Source of the DNA: Sabellastarte sp. h YS-2021 | Taxonomy: Eukaryota > Annelida > Polychaeta > Sabellida > Sabellidae | Direction: 5' to 3' | DNA length: 64,000 bases | Assembly: GCA_964017235.1 (NCBI GenBank) | Contig: OZ024930.1 | Span: forward strand, 149,296,221-149,360,220 | Shown: positions 30,401-39,889 of the stretch, one piece after another | How the letters are laid out: every line of letters starts with the position of its first letter | How positions within the stretch are numbered: position 1 is the first letter of the stretch | Program-made: the position numbers and the translations under genes | The notes under the pieces: generated by a model | Databases searched by the model: none | What the model saw: only the letters and a program-made list of their open reading frames with translations | Told to the model about the DNA's origin: nothing

Positions 30401-30668
30401 ACTGCTGCCAAGAGAGAAGAATTATGCTGTGATTGAGAAGGAGTGTCTTGCACTAGTGTGGGCAATCGGCAAATTTGAAGTGTATTTGTATGGCCAAGAA
30501 TTCACCATTCAGACTGACCATAGGTCATTGGAGTATTTGGACAAAGCCAAATTCAGCAATGCCAGGATTATGCGTTGGGCCCTCAGCTTGCAACCTTACA
30601 AGTATAAAATTGAATACATCAAGGGAGAGGACAATGTTGGTGCGGACTTCCTGTCAAAGAACATTTAA
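27441..30668 (+). CDS. Gypsy pol: protease-integrase-RT-RNase H
   Basis: Read in the gag frame directly after the TGA. The protease active site DTGCTGAVV starts at the first codon. The first ATG is at 27465, too late to include it. Counting from that Met: integrase zinc finger H-x6-H (HETLLAGH) ~215-222 and CxxC (CRSCDIC) ~248-255; DDE at VDLIGP ~283, LSDRGTQF ~343 and CEKFNG ~379; a GPY-type module (WRGPYPV) ~515. RT follows: SPLVMVKKKDGS ~688, KFDCCRGYWQIP ~740, YVDD ~801. RNase H: RTDAS ~950, IEKECLALVWAI ~985, TDHRSLEYL ~1010. All catalytic residues are present. Integrase before RT defines the Gmr1 arrangement. Ends at TAA 30666-30668. Confidence 0.95.
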   Translation, partial: DTGCTGAVVKRSLVEEDQLLNYKCNYISIDRTMKPVQVARVYIVSPIYTGYFEALCVEDPLCDVVIGNLPEVVKQKHDLLHNAKNGIRIGPDDGQGPKESHCDENLKKIDKSIITQAVTTRLGHEKANRKEKPLKVTALKDIGDPADFKLAQEEDASLFKERKWAEIGKVKYNPKAHSETSYRVDKGLLYRIVTKQKLGLNTEERQLVVPKKYRQAVLNLGHETLLAGHMGIVKTTDRIQSNFFWPGMHLDVQNFCRSCDICQRTVPRGRVAKAPLGQMPIVNTPFQRVAVDLIGPIQPVSNRGHRYILTMVDMATRYPKAMALKNIDSVTVAEALIKMFSDVGFPAEMLSDRGTQFTSDMMKEVERLVSIKPLVTTPYHAQCNGLCEKFNGTLKQMLKKMVGEQPKDWDRYIEPLLFAYRETPVESLAGFSPFEVLYGRPVRGPMSVLKEVWSNEEVQEAVKDTYEYVLDLRDRLEETRKLVSEGLQKAQDNQKRYFDRKAIHRELKEEDKVLILLPTDENKLLMRWRGPYPVRARIGMNNYAVDINGKTKVYHINMLKQYFDRGDLAVEATEAGAMGIIDDQENNEISPGEAIVTGKIFGTPKDAETHLDVNISEALSDNQKEEVQELVAKYSDIFSSIPGTTHLVKHDIVLGDDVPVRTKPYPVPYAKYEEMKTQIDEMLQLGIIEVSESPYCSPLVMVKKKDGSMRYCQDMRNINRKTKFDCERSVEIDSIFAKLCDDRYFSKFDCCRGYWQIPLTERAKEITGFSTPFGHYQFVKMPFGLVNSGATYEKMMRKLLGNLECIDHYVDDVLEHTRDWSEHMRVMENFFQKVRQANLTLKPSKCYLGYFEAEFLGHKVVNGMLATQDDKSEKIRNSPIPNTKKQLRSFLGLCSYYRRYIPNFAEIAFPLTELTKKKMSEKLALTDVHRDAIEKLKEIMCSGPILKLPNVKGRFVLRTDASNVGIGAVLMQYHEDELFPVMYASRKLLPREKNYAVIEKECLALVWAIGKFEVYLYGQEFTIQTDHRSLEYLDKAKFSNARIMRWALSLQPYKYKIEYIKGEDNVGADFLSKNI

Positions 30669-30725
30669 ACTGTTTTTCCAGAATGATCACTGTATAGACT
30701 TATTGTTACCCGAACAACATCCTTA

Positions 30726-30738
30726 AATGGGGGGATAT
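30726..30738 (+). promoter_or_regulatory. Polypurine tract
   Basis: AATGGGGGGATAT lies directly before the 3' LTR and is the expected plus-strand primer of reverse transcription. Confidence 0.75.
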
Positions 30739-31515
30739 TGTAAGATATGTATTTTTATTAGGATGTTGTATCACTGTTATATAAATATTTGTTTGTTTTT
30801 TGTGATTTATGTATGTAAAATAATGATTCAGTCTCTTGAAAGTTTATATTACTAGTTTACTGGAAGTTGTGGTTTCAAAATTTCCAGTTCCCCGCTATGT
30901 GTCAGAATAATACACAGGGGAACTGCTGTAAAAGTAAAGGGAGGTAGTCCACCCTCACCTTTACACATTTGGAATATATTTGTAAAACTGAGATATAAAC
31001 GGTTTATTGTGATTTATTAAGTCAATTAATGTAATGTTAAAACATAGCCACTGCAAAGGCTAAGATATTTTCTTTGTCATTTTCACTCCTAGAAACATTT
31101 ATGTGTTTCTCCAGCTGTATGCAACTTATCACTTTGACAGTTTAACTATTATGTTCAACCCTTATGTTATTGTAGATCTTTCCCTTCCCACAGGGCAGAT
31201 TTTGATTGTGTATTAGTTGGTTACTGCAATGTACACAGGAGACAGTTTTCTGAGTTATTTTGAGGCAGTAAGAAGTGTTTTCAGCCATAGAGCTAGATAT
31301 ATGTAGAAATATATTATTTAGGCAGACCTAAATAATTTTCATCTGAACAGTTTTGAAATTCTTAAAAGAAGTATTAATTAGGCAGACCTAATTAATTACC
31401 ATAAAATATATGTATCAGGATTATTGATGTAATTTCACTGTAAATAAAGTAGAACTAGCAAATTGGAACTTTATCACTGATTACCAGGCAACTGCTCATC
31501 TGTGTTTACACAACA
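30739..31515 (+). repeat. 3' LTR (777 bp)
   Basis: Begins TGTAAGATATG and ends CACAACA, followed by the target duplication TGGGG. It lacks the 21-bp duplication of the 5' LTR and otherwise differs at about three positions. Confidence 0.96.
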
Positions 31516-32880
31516 TGGGGTCATAAAATAGCCGATTTTGAGTTTTTGCCTTTATCTCCTTTATTGTTGCTTTTATAGCTTCAGAATATATTAAGAGGTA
31601 TTGGGAAAGCATATGTGGAGAGTCTAAATAGCCGGTCAGTTTTACCTCCTGGTCCCCCCTTATGGGTCAAACTGGGGTCATAAAATAGCTGATTTTGAGT
31701 TTTTGCCTTATATCTCCTTTATTGTTGCTTTTATAGCTTCAGAATGTAGTAAGAGGTATTGCGAAAGCATATATGGAGAGTCTAAATAGTCGGTCAGTTT
31801 TACCCCCCGACCCCCCCTTATGGGTCAAACTGGGGTCATAAAATAACCGATTTTGAGTTTTTGCCTTTATCTCCTTTATTGTTGCTTTTATAGCTTCAGA
31901 ATGTATTAAGAGGTATTGGGAAAGCATATGTGGAGAGTCTAAATAGCCGGTCAGTTTTACCCCCCGACCCCCCCTTATGGGTCAAACTGGGGTCATAAAA
32001 TAGCCGATTTTGAGTTTTTTGCCTTTATCTCCTTTATTGTTGCTTTTATAGCTTCAGAATATATTAAGAGGTATTGGGAAAGCATATGTGGAGAGTCTAA
32101 ATAGCTGGTCAGTTTTACCCCCCGACCCCCCCTTATGGGCCAAACTGGGGTCATAAATAGCTGCTTTGGAGTTTTTACCTTATATCTCCTTTATTGTTGC
32201 TTTTATAGCTTCAGAATGTATTAAGAGGTATTGGGAAAGCATATAGGGAGAATCTAAATAGCCGGTCAGTTTTATCCCCCAACCCCCCCTTATGGGTCTA
32301 ACTGGGGTCATAAAATAGTTGCTTTGGAGTTTTGCCTTATATCTCCTTTATTGTTGCTTTTATACCTTCAAAATGTATTAAGAGGTATTGGGAAAGCATA
32401 TATGGAGAGTCTAAATAGCCGGTCAGTTTTACCCCCCGGCCCCCCCTTATGGGTCAAACTGGGGTCATAAAATAGCTGCTTTGGAGTTTTTGCCTTATAT
32501 CTCCTTTATCGTTGCTTTTATAGCTTCAGAATGTATTAAGAGGTATTGGGAAAGCATATGTGGAGAGTCTAAATAGCCGGTCAGTTTTATCCCCCGACCC
32601 CCCTTTATGGGTCAAACTGGAATCATAAAATAGTTGCTTTGGAGTTTTGCCTTATATCTCCTTTATTGTTGCTTTTAGACCTTCAGAATGTATTAAGAGG
32701 TATTTGGAAAGCATATGTGGAGAGTCTAAATAGCCGGTCAGTTTTACCCCCCGACCCTCCCTTATGGGCCAAACTGGGGTCATAAATAGCTGCTTTGGAG
32801 TTTTTGCCTTATATCTCCTTTATTGTTGCTTTTATAGCTTCAGTATGTATTAAGAGGTATTGGGAAAGCATATGGTGCAG
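31516..32880 (+). repeat. 156-bp tandem array, right part (about 8-9 units)
   Basis: GGTCATAAAATAG recurs at about 31519, 31675, 31833 and 31989 and onward, a period of ~156 bp. Units differ mainly in a C-run (ACCCCCCGACCCCCC variants) and a GATTTTGAG/GCTTTGGAG alternation. The last unit stops near 32875, where the element 3' end begins. Confidence 0.9.
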
Positions 32881-33229
32881 CTTTGTGCATTCTTAGCTTT
32901 ACAGCATGCTTATTAAAACCACAAAGCATTTTAAACTTTAAGGGACACTTCACTTTTGTTAGCAAAAGCATTCCTCTAGTTTAATTTTTTTTTTCGTTTT
33001 GTTTAAAAAAATTGTTTTCAAACTACTTCACCATTATACCCTGGTTCCGCTTTAATGAATTATCATAAGACCAGACTAATTTATAAATGTGGATTCTGCT
33101 ACAACTGATCCGTTGAAAGAGCAAAGAAAAACTGACAGAACCACGTCATTTGTCCCATAAACAAAAAGGGAGACCTTATGACCTGGTCACGCACTGGAGA
33201 AGTTACGGCAACAATGTAGACCAATACAT

Positions 33230-33913
33230 GTGAATAAAGATGATTTCAAAGACACCAACATCTGTGGGAATGAGGCGAGAATGTGGTGTCACATGATGAA
33301 AATTATCCAAATTTGTGGCAACTTCCCTGCAAAGTGTACAATTTTCAAAGAAATAGCTATCAGTACTTGGCGATTTACAAAAACTATGAGGGTTTCCACT
33401 CCCTTATTCTTTTTGCCCTGGTGGGTGCCAATTAAAGGTTCATGTGGGTGGATGTGGGTAGCAACAGTTGCAGTTCTGATGCACAAATCTTTAATGTCTG
33501 ATCTTGTGGAAGACATCACAGAAGGCATTTTGGGGATTTCAGTATGTGAACCAGGAACACTTTCTCACATATGTGTTTTACTTCGCATATGGCTAATGAA
33601 ACTTTTTAGTGTCCGGGGGCTGCAGATCAGGACAGAAGGTCCAAGTAGACTCTCACATGCTCGTAGGATTGTAGGGACTGTCTTTGACATAATGGCCAAC
33701 AGGGTCGGCAACCTCCTGACACACCATGACCCAAAATCCAGACACTGTTACTCTAACTTTTGGGCATGCTACACCCTGCACATCATGAGACACAGACAGG
33801 ACATAGAAGAATTTACTGGTGGCAACAGGGACACTAAGATGACCAAAGTGAAGAGACTTATACTTAAAAACATTATTAAAATTCCACAGTGTGGCAACAC
33901 CATGGCAAAATGA
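33230..33913 (+). other. 227-codon open frame of unknown meaning
   Basis: A plus-strand frame with Met start, rich in Met, Cys, Trp and His. No domain, signal peptide or repeat is recognisable. The minus strand is also open in pieces over the same region. No TATA, splice site or polyadenylation context stands out. It could be a decayed gene or transposase read on the wrong strand, or chance. Reported only because it is the longest unexplained frame in a repeat-poor 1.7 kb stretch. Confidence 0.2.
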
Positions 33914-33929
33914 CATAATATCAAACATT

Positions 33930-34720
33930 TCAATGGCTGTTTAGCGGTGCCAATGAAATCACTATTATATTTATTAAATTTTGGCCGAGCCAATCCCAAA
34001 ATTGTTGGAAATAGAGATACATAGGAATGGGAAATGTACATATTAAAATAATTGCAAGATATGTATGTATTATTGTCTTTATTGTTTCATACGGCATGTA
34101 TGCAGTTAGGAAACTTCTGAATGATCATGGACATTGAACTTGTAAAAGGTCAGATTGTAAGGCAGATGCTGAAGAGTCGGAGGGCTGCTGCAGTGAGTGT
34201 AGAATCTTTTGGCATGAGCCTCTTTGGAGCTCTCAAGGGTGCAGATCTTGGTGGTAGTAGCAAAAAGTTCAAAAAGTTCTGATTGATCAAGAATATTGAA
34301 CTGTAGAAGGTCAGATCACAAGGTCAAATTTTTACAATTCTACAGTTGCAAACACAAATAGGTCATCAAAAGTTTGAAAAAAGGAATCAGATATTTTATG
34401 CTAATACAAGTTCCAGGTATCCTTCCATGATGTTAAATGTGAATGAGAAAAATAGTAGTTGTTTACAATTACATTCAGAGGTGAAAGTTGGCACTTGTTT
34501 TTAAAAGTACTTTCAGTGGCAAAATGTGATAATTGCTTACAATATTTTTGATGTGACAGCAATCACCCCTCGTGATGGCGTTTTAGTCATTTTGAACATG
34601 TCCGGAGGTTTCTTGAACTCTTCCATGTCGTCTCCACCAATTAAATCCCTTCATTGCATTATCCAATCACCTTACCACTTACAACTATCACTCCCTATAT
34701 AAACCGCTCTCACAGGTCCT
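33930..34720. other. Spacer before the Ngaro element
   Basis: AT-rich sequence. The phrase AAAAGGTCAGATTGTAAGG near 34145 recurs in diverged form near 34307, a possible old duplication. No gene. Confidence 0.4.
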
Positions 34721-34778
34721 TCTGTGGTATTTTTAAAGTTGCGATCAGAGGTTGGCAACATTTTATACTTTTAGTTAT
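34721..34778 (+). repeat. Ngaro split direct repeat A1
   Basis: TCTGTGGTATTTTTAAAGTT through CATTTTATA and a TTTTAGTT tail. It matches A2 at 46019-46077 with a few mismatches. The gag ATG at 34790 follows within 70 bp of its start. Confidence 0.9.
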
Positions 34779-34789
34779 TTTATTGTGCT

Positions 34790-36277
34790 ATGGCTGCGGC
34801 CAATGTAACGGATAAGACATTGCTTACTTGCAAAAAGTGCTGGGGTGAGAATGATAAACCAGTGGGATCAAAATGCGATAGGCAGAAGGTGACCAAGCAC
34901 GAAAAGCATGATACTAGTAAGGAGACTGGGACTAAAAAGACTCCACGAGGCAAAGTCTCATCTGAACCCTCTTCTCACGAGAAGATGATGGAAGTTATGA
35001 TAACAACGATGACCTCGTTTAGCGAAAAACTTGAAGCTATGGAGGAGCGCATAATGGGACTCACATCTCGTGCAGAGACACCTAGCGATATTAAACAAGG
35101 TACTAGAAAATCTCGTTCTAAAGAAAAGATTCACCGCATCGAGATTTCAGATGATGAAGAAAAGACTTCTCTGTTCTCGCCCAAAAGCAATGTAGTTCAC
35201 GGACAGGATGGTACGGCTTTTGCGCATGTTTTCCCAGATACAGCAGTGGCTGCGAAACCTGTGTGTACCCCAGCACGCCCCAAGAAACACCGTGGGGAAT
35301 TTGACTTAGGAGTGACACCTTTATTTGCGGAACCAGCGAAAACTCAGCCTAAAGTTGTGAAGAATATCTTACCCAAGGTCACGGCAACTGTGAGTAAACC
35401 TCCTGAGAACTTACATGGGAAGCAGTTTCTGTTCTTAACATTCCAGATCAGGCTAGCCAGAATAAGACTGAACTTTGTGATATAAACCAGAATACAGTGA
35501 AATATACTGACCAGTATGGTAATTCTGTTCATGTTCAGGCTCCTGTTGCTATGGAGGCAGCTGTGCAGAACCCTTATCCAGTGACAGAGAATTTTGTACC
35601 ATCAGACCCTGTGGTGGTGCAGCAAGAGTCAATGGAATCGCTGAGAAGCAACCCTGTAATACAACAGTTAGTAGAAGAGAGGGTAGCCCTGCTTGAAACC
35701 CGTATCAAGAATGAATTGCAGCAAGGTAATGTGTTACGTAAAGAGTCTGGACGTTACAACACTGCTGATACGCCCTGTGGGCCAGTGCACCCGAGGTGGC
35801 CAAACGAGTCCTGCCCGGTTGGAGTAGGAAGGAAACGGCCAGCGTTTGGCGACCTTACCATGGGACAGTTCGTCCTAGGTTTTTTGAACAATATTATGGA
35901 TACTCAACACCCAGATTTGGCAAAACACATGATGGTGGAGTTAAATGAAACCATTAAACTGGCAGAAAATCTTTCGTGACCAATAGCCAGGGGGGCATAT
36001 GCACAAGATCGAGGAGGGGACGTTAGTATGGAGCAATAACAGACAGTTGGCAGACAATCGCCTTACTTACTCCCAGTCCACGGTTTTCAACGGTTCAGTG
36101 ACAATGTCACCCAGGCCAGGGACTCCAGCACAGAGTGGCGGATCTTCAAAAAGGATTGTTTGTAAATGGTATAACGAGGGCTCATGCCCTCATAGTAATG
36201 ACCATATAGACTCTGCTGGTGTAACTTTGTTCAGACATATATGTATGTATTGCTACAGGACAAGAAAAAGCCGGTAG
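34790..36277 (+). pseudogene. Ngaro gag, frameshifted
   Basis: Starts at 34790 (MAAANVTDKTLLTCKKC). The first part is Lys/Ser-rich with a paired cysteine motif. The frame breaks near 35410 and continues as 35497-35979, with a helical segment (LTMGQFVLGFLNNI, LNETIKLAENLS) typical of gag in this group. After further breaks, a C-terminal Cys/His segment (CKWYNEGSCPHSNDH, then CMYCYRT) is readable to 36277. This looks like the CCCH-type finger of Ngaro gag. At least two frameshifts and stops. Confidence 0.75.
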
Positions 36278-36600
36278 AATAGGCCAGTAACTCTCATGTT
36301 CATATTAATAAAGACATTTGTTAGGGTTGTTTCTTTGTGCATAGTGTTTTTCTATTGCATCGTAATGGTTCTTATGCTAACATATGTGACACACATGTAT
36401 TACAGTATATTGGTTTGCCTTTAGTTACATGTGTTAAAGATGATAAACTATGTGGTGCGGACCGTTGTGTGGTCTCGAAACATGAGGTTTCTTGTGTGGA
36501 GCATAGGTCACACCAGGAGAGCAGGTCTCCCATTAATCATATAAATAAACTGTGTTTTGATAATCAGTGGGTTGTGTGACAAAGAATACATGTTACTCTG

Positions 36601-37266
36601 GCTTACGTTAATTCACCTATTGACATCTCGGACCCCGCTGAGTATATTCATTTGGCCTCGACTATCAAAGCTTCTGGTGTCCCATATTATAAAGGCATCC
36701 ATGTCCCTTTAGCATCCACTTTCAGTCTGGAATATATAAAACAAGAAATCCAGGATTACCATGATCAAATACTACTGGATTATCTGACTTTTGGCTTTCC
36801 TTTGGGCTTGAATGAGGGAGTTAACATCCCCTCAAATGCTACAGATAATCATGCTTCTGCTAATCAGTTTCCGGAAGCAGTGGATGATTACATTGTCCTT
36901 GAAAAACAGCATGGAGCTTTAGTGGGTCCACTTTCAGCTAAACCTCATAAGGACTTTACTTGGTCCCCCTCTTATGACCCGTCCCAAAGGTTCAGGCCAT
37001 AGAGTCATCTTGGACCTATTATGGGCATTGTAGTGGATGTTACTTTGCAGACATTCAGCATTGAAAGCGAGAAGTTGAACGAGATTTATGATAAATGCTT
37101 GTCAACGTTTATCTCTACCACTATCACAAGACGAGAACTTCAGTCACTTCTTGGCAAGCTTCTTTATATCTCACGTTGTGTTAGGGGTGCTCGCATTTTT
37201 CTGAATCGCATTTTGCAGGTTTATAGGGACAATCATGGCAGCTATAAAATTAGTCTGACTGATGAT
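36601..37266 (+). pseudogene. Ngaro reverse transcriptase, catalytic palm deleted
   Basis: The N-terminal RT region (YKGIHVPLASTFSLEYI, LTFGFPLGLN, SAKPHKDFTWSP) is followed almost at once by the C-terminal thumb region (GIVVDVTLQTFSI, RRELQSLLGKLLYISRCV). The palm with the YLDD-type box is missing, so a deletion of more than 100 codons occurred near 37002-37021. The frame then meets the Helentron-like insertion at 37267 and continues at 44493. Confidence 0.85.
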
Positions 37267-37609
37267 TGTATCCCCGAACGAAAGTCGGGGATACTTAGGA
37301 TTCAGTACGGTCACGCCGCCGCCGCCGCAGAGATTTCCTTTTGGACGCGATAACTTAAAAAATATTTTAGTTAGAACTTTCAAATTTGGTATGTGGGTAT
37401 ATATGGGCAATGCCACGAACGCTATTGTTTTGTGACCTTGACCTTCAATCTCAAGGTCACTGGTGGCCTCTTAAAGGTCAGTTTTTGGCCATTTTTTCAC
37501 TTTTTGGCCCAGTTCTCCTATACAAAAAGTCAGATCATCCTATGGCTGGTATATATAATACATATATATGTCCTCTGTAAGCATGCAGAAATTTGACCTT
37601 GAAGCTCTT

Positions 37610-38030
37610 CATTGAAGGTCATCCACTGACCGCCAAAGTACCTGACCGAGGGTCATTTTTGGCCTTTTTGGAGATATTTTCACACTTAATGCTGACTATA
37701 TTGCATGGAAACTATTGAAAATGGCTTTGGAGGTTGAGTACATGATGGACTTCTACCATCCAGGCTTACTGGTTACAGATCTTCATTTAAGGTCATCCAC
37801 TGACTGCCAAAGTACCTGACCAAGGGTCATTTTTGGCAAATTTGGAGATATTTTCACACTTAATGCTGACTACATTGCATGGAAACTATTGAAAATGGCC
37901 TTGGAGGTTGAGTACATGATGGAGTACCAGCATCCAGGCTTACCGGTTACAGATCTTCATTTAAGGTCATCCACTGACCGCCAAAGTACCTGACAGAGGG
38001 TCATTTTTGGCCCTCTATTTGTTTGTTTGT
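37610..38030 (+). repeat. ~175-bp tandem repeat, ~2.3 units
   Basis: AGGTCATCCACTGAC begins near 37616, 37792 and 37966. The units share TTTTCACACTTAATGCTGAC and GCATGGAAACTATTGAAAAT. This is the first of two arrays in the large element. Confidence 0.85.
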
Positions 38031-38034
38031 TTGT

Positions 38035-39489
38035 GAACAAGATAACTGAAAAACTGACAGATGGATTTTGATAAAATTTTCAGGATATGTCCAAAATGGT
38101 AAAAGGAAGATATGATTAAATTTTGGGAGTGATCCGGATCACTGTCTGGATCTTCTGGATCCATGAAATTTAATTTTTAAAGACAGATAACTCAAAAACT
38201 TATGGGTGCATTTTGATGAAACTTTCAGGAAATGTCCTTAATGGGACGAGAAACAAGTGATTAGATTTTGGGAGTGATCTGGATCACTGTCTGGATCATC
38301 CGGATCCAGGCTGCCAGATGTGTTTGTGTACAATATAGCTCAAAAACTTATGGATGGATTTTGATGAAATTTTCAGGATATGTCTGAAAAGGTAAAAGGA
38401 TGAAATGGCTGAATTTTGGAAGTGATCCGGATCACTATATGGATCTTCTGGATCCATGAAATGTAATTTTTAAAGACAGATGCCTCAAAAAGTTATGGAT
38501 GGATTGTGATGACATTTTCAGCAAATGACCTAAATGGTACAAGGAACAAGTGATTACATTTTTGGAGTGATCTGGATCACTGTCTGGATCATCTGGATCC
38601 AGGCTGCAACATAATTTTAGGATGAATTTTGTTGATATTTTTAGGATATGTTAGAAATGGTCAAAGGAAGAAGTGGTAAAAGGAAGAAATGATTCAATTT
38701 TGCGAGTGATCTGGACCACTATCTGGATCTTCTGGATCCATGAAATATAATTTTTAAAGACAAATAGCTCAAAAAGTTATGGGTGGATTTTGATGAAATT
38801 TTCAGGAAATGTCCTAAATGGGACAAGGAACAAGTGATTAGATTTTGGGAGTGATCTGGATCATCTGGATCCAGGCTGCCAGATGTGTTTGTGTACAAGA
38901 TAAATCAAAAACTTATGGACGGATTTTGATGAAATTTTCAGGATATGTCTGAAAAAGTAAAAGGATGAAACGATTGAATTTCTGGAAGTGATCCGGATCA
39001 CTATGTGGATCTTCTGGATCCATGAAATGTAATTTTTAAAGACAGATACCTCAAAAAGTTATGGATGGATTGTGATGACATTTTCAGCAAATGACCTAAA
39101 CGGTACGAGGAACAAGTAATTAGATTTTGGGAGTGATCTGGGTCACTGACTGGATCATCTGGATCCAGACTGCCAGATGTGTTTGTGTACAATGTAGCTG
39201 AAAAACTTATGGACGGATTTTGATGAAATTTTCGGGATATATCTGAAAAGGTAAAAGGATGAAATGGCTGAATTTTGGAAGTGATCCGGATCACTATATG
39301 GATCTTCTGGATCCATGAAATATAATTTTTAAAGACAGATACCTCAAAAAGTTATGGATGGATTGTGGTGACATTTTCAACAAATGACCTAAATGGTACA
39401 AGGAACAAGTGATTACATTTTTGGAGTGATCTGGATCATCTGGATCCAGGCTGCAACAGAATTTTAGGATGAATTTTGATGATATTTTT
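38035..39489 (+). repeat. ~285-bp dimeric tandem array, left part
   Basis: CCATGAAAT occurs at 38161, 38454, 38738, 39019 and 39312, spaced 281-293 bp. Each unit is two related halves of ~145 bp centred on GATCTTCTGGATCC and GATCATCTGGATCC, with GGATTTTGATGAAATTTTCA in both. The array is cut at 39490 and resumes at 42527. Confidence 0.9.
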
Positions 39490-39889
39490 ATGTCAGCTGA
39501 CTTGTCAGTCAGCTGACATTATGTCATCACTCTGCGGCGTGGGCGTACGCGTACGCGTGAACAACTTCTTCTCCAAAACTACAAGGCCTAGAGACATGCT
39601 GTTTTTTTAAAAGATACCTTATCTATCGAGGATGAAAACTTGTTCAAGGCATGCAAATCTGTCTGTTCGTCTGTTTGCTAGAGACATTACAAGGGGGGTA
39701 CCCCCACCAAAAGTGTGAAAATTTCAACTTTTTATCACAATTTTCTCAGTGACTATTGCAGGGATTTCTCTCATATCTTGCATATATGTACTAGGCCAGA
39801 GGTAGATTCTCTTGTGTGAGTATGAGACCTGGATCTGTCTTACTTTTTTTTTAATAAATTTTTTTAATAATTTTTAATGCATTAAAATT

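Larger units (their letters stand above)
24904..31515 (+). mobile_element. Gmr1-type Ty3/Gypsy LTR retrotransposon, young
   Basis: Complete element: 5' LTR, proline-tRNA primer site, gag, pol, polypurine tract, 3' LTR. A 5-bp target duplication TGGGG lies at 24899-24903 and 31516-31520, splitting a 156-bp satellite unit. The pol order is protease-integrase-RT-RNase H, the inverse of the usual Gypsy order and characteristic of the Gmr1 group. The LTRs differ by about three substitutions plus a 21-bp duplication, so insertion was recent. Gag and pol share one frame, separated by a single TGA. No env. Confidence 0.96.
24213..32979 (+). mobile_element. Helentron-like (pearl/HINE) element with 156-bp array, split by Gypsy
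   Basis: The 5' end has an AAGCG...CGCTT palindrome (24215-24236), then five GCC/GTC triplets and a leader. A tandem array follows to 24898, then the Gypsy insertion, then the array again from 31516 to ~32880. The 3' end has a subterminal AGGGACACTT, the near-complement of the 5' AAGCGTCCCT. Next come the hairpin CTTTTG-TTAG-CAAAAG, seven bases, and CTAG at 32976-32979 followed by TTT. An inverted repeat terminal at 5' but internal at 3', with hairpin and CTAG|T end, is the Helentron-associated pattern. It encodes no protein. Without the Gypsy it is ~2.1 kb. Confidence 0.75.
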
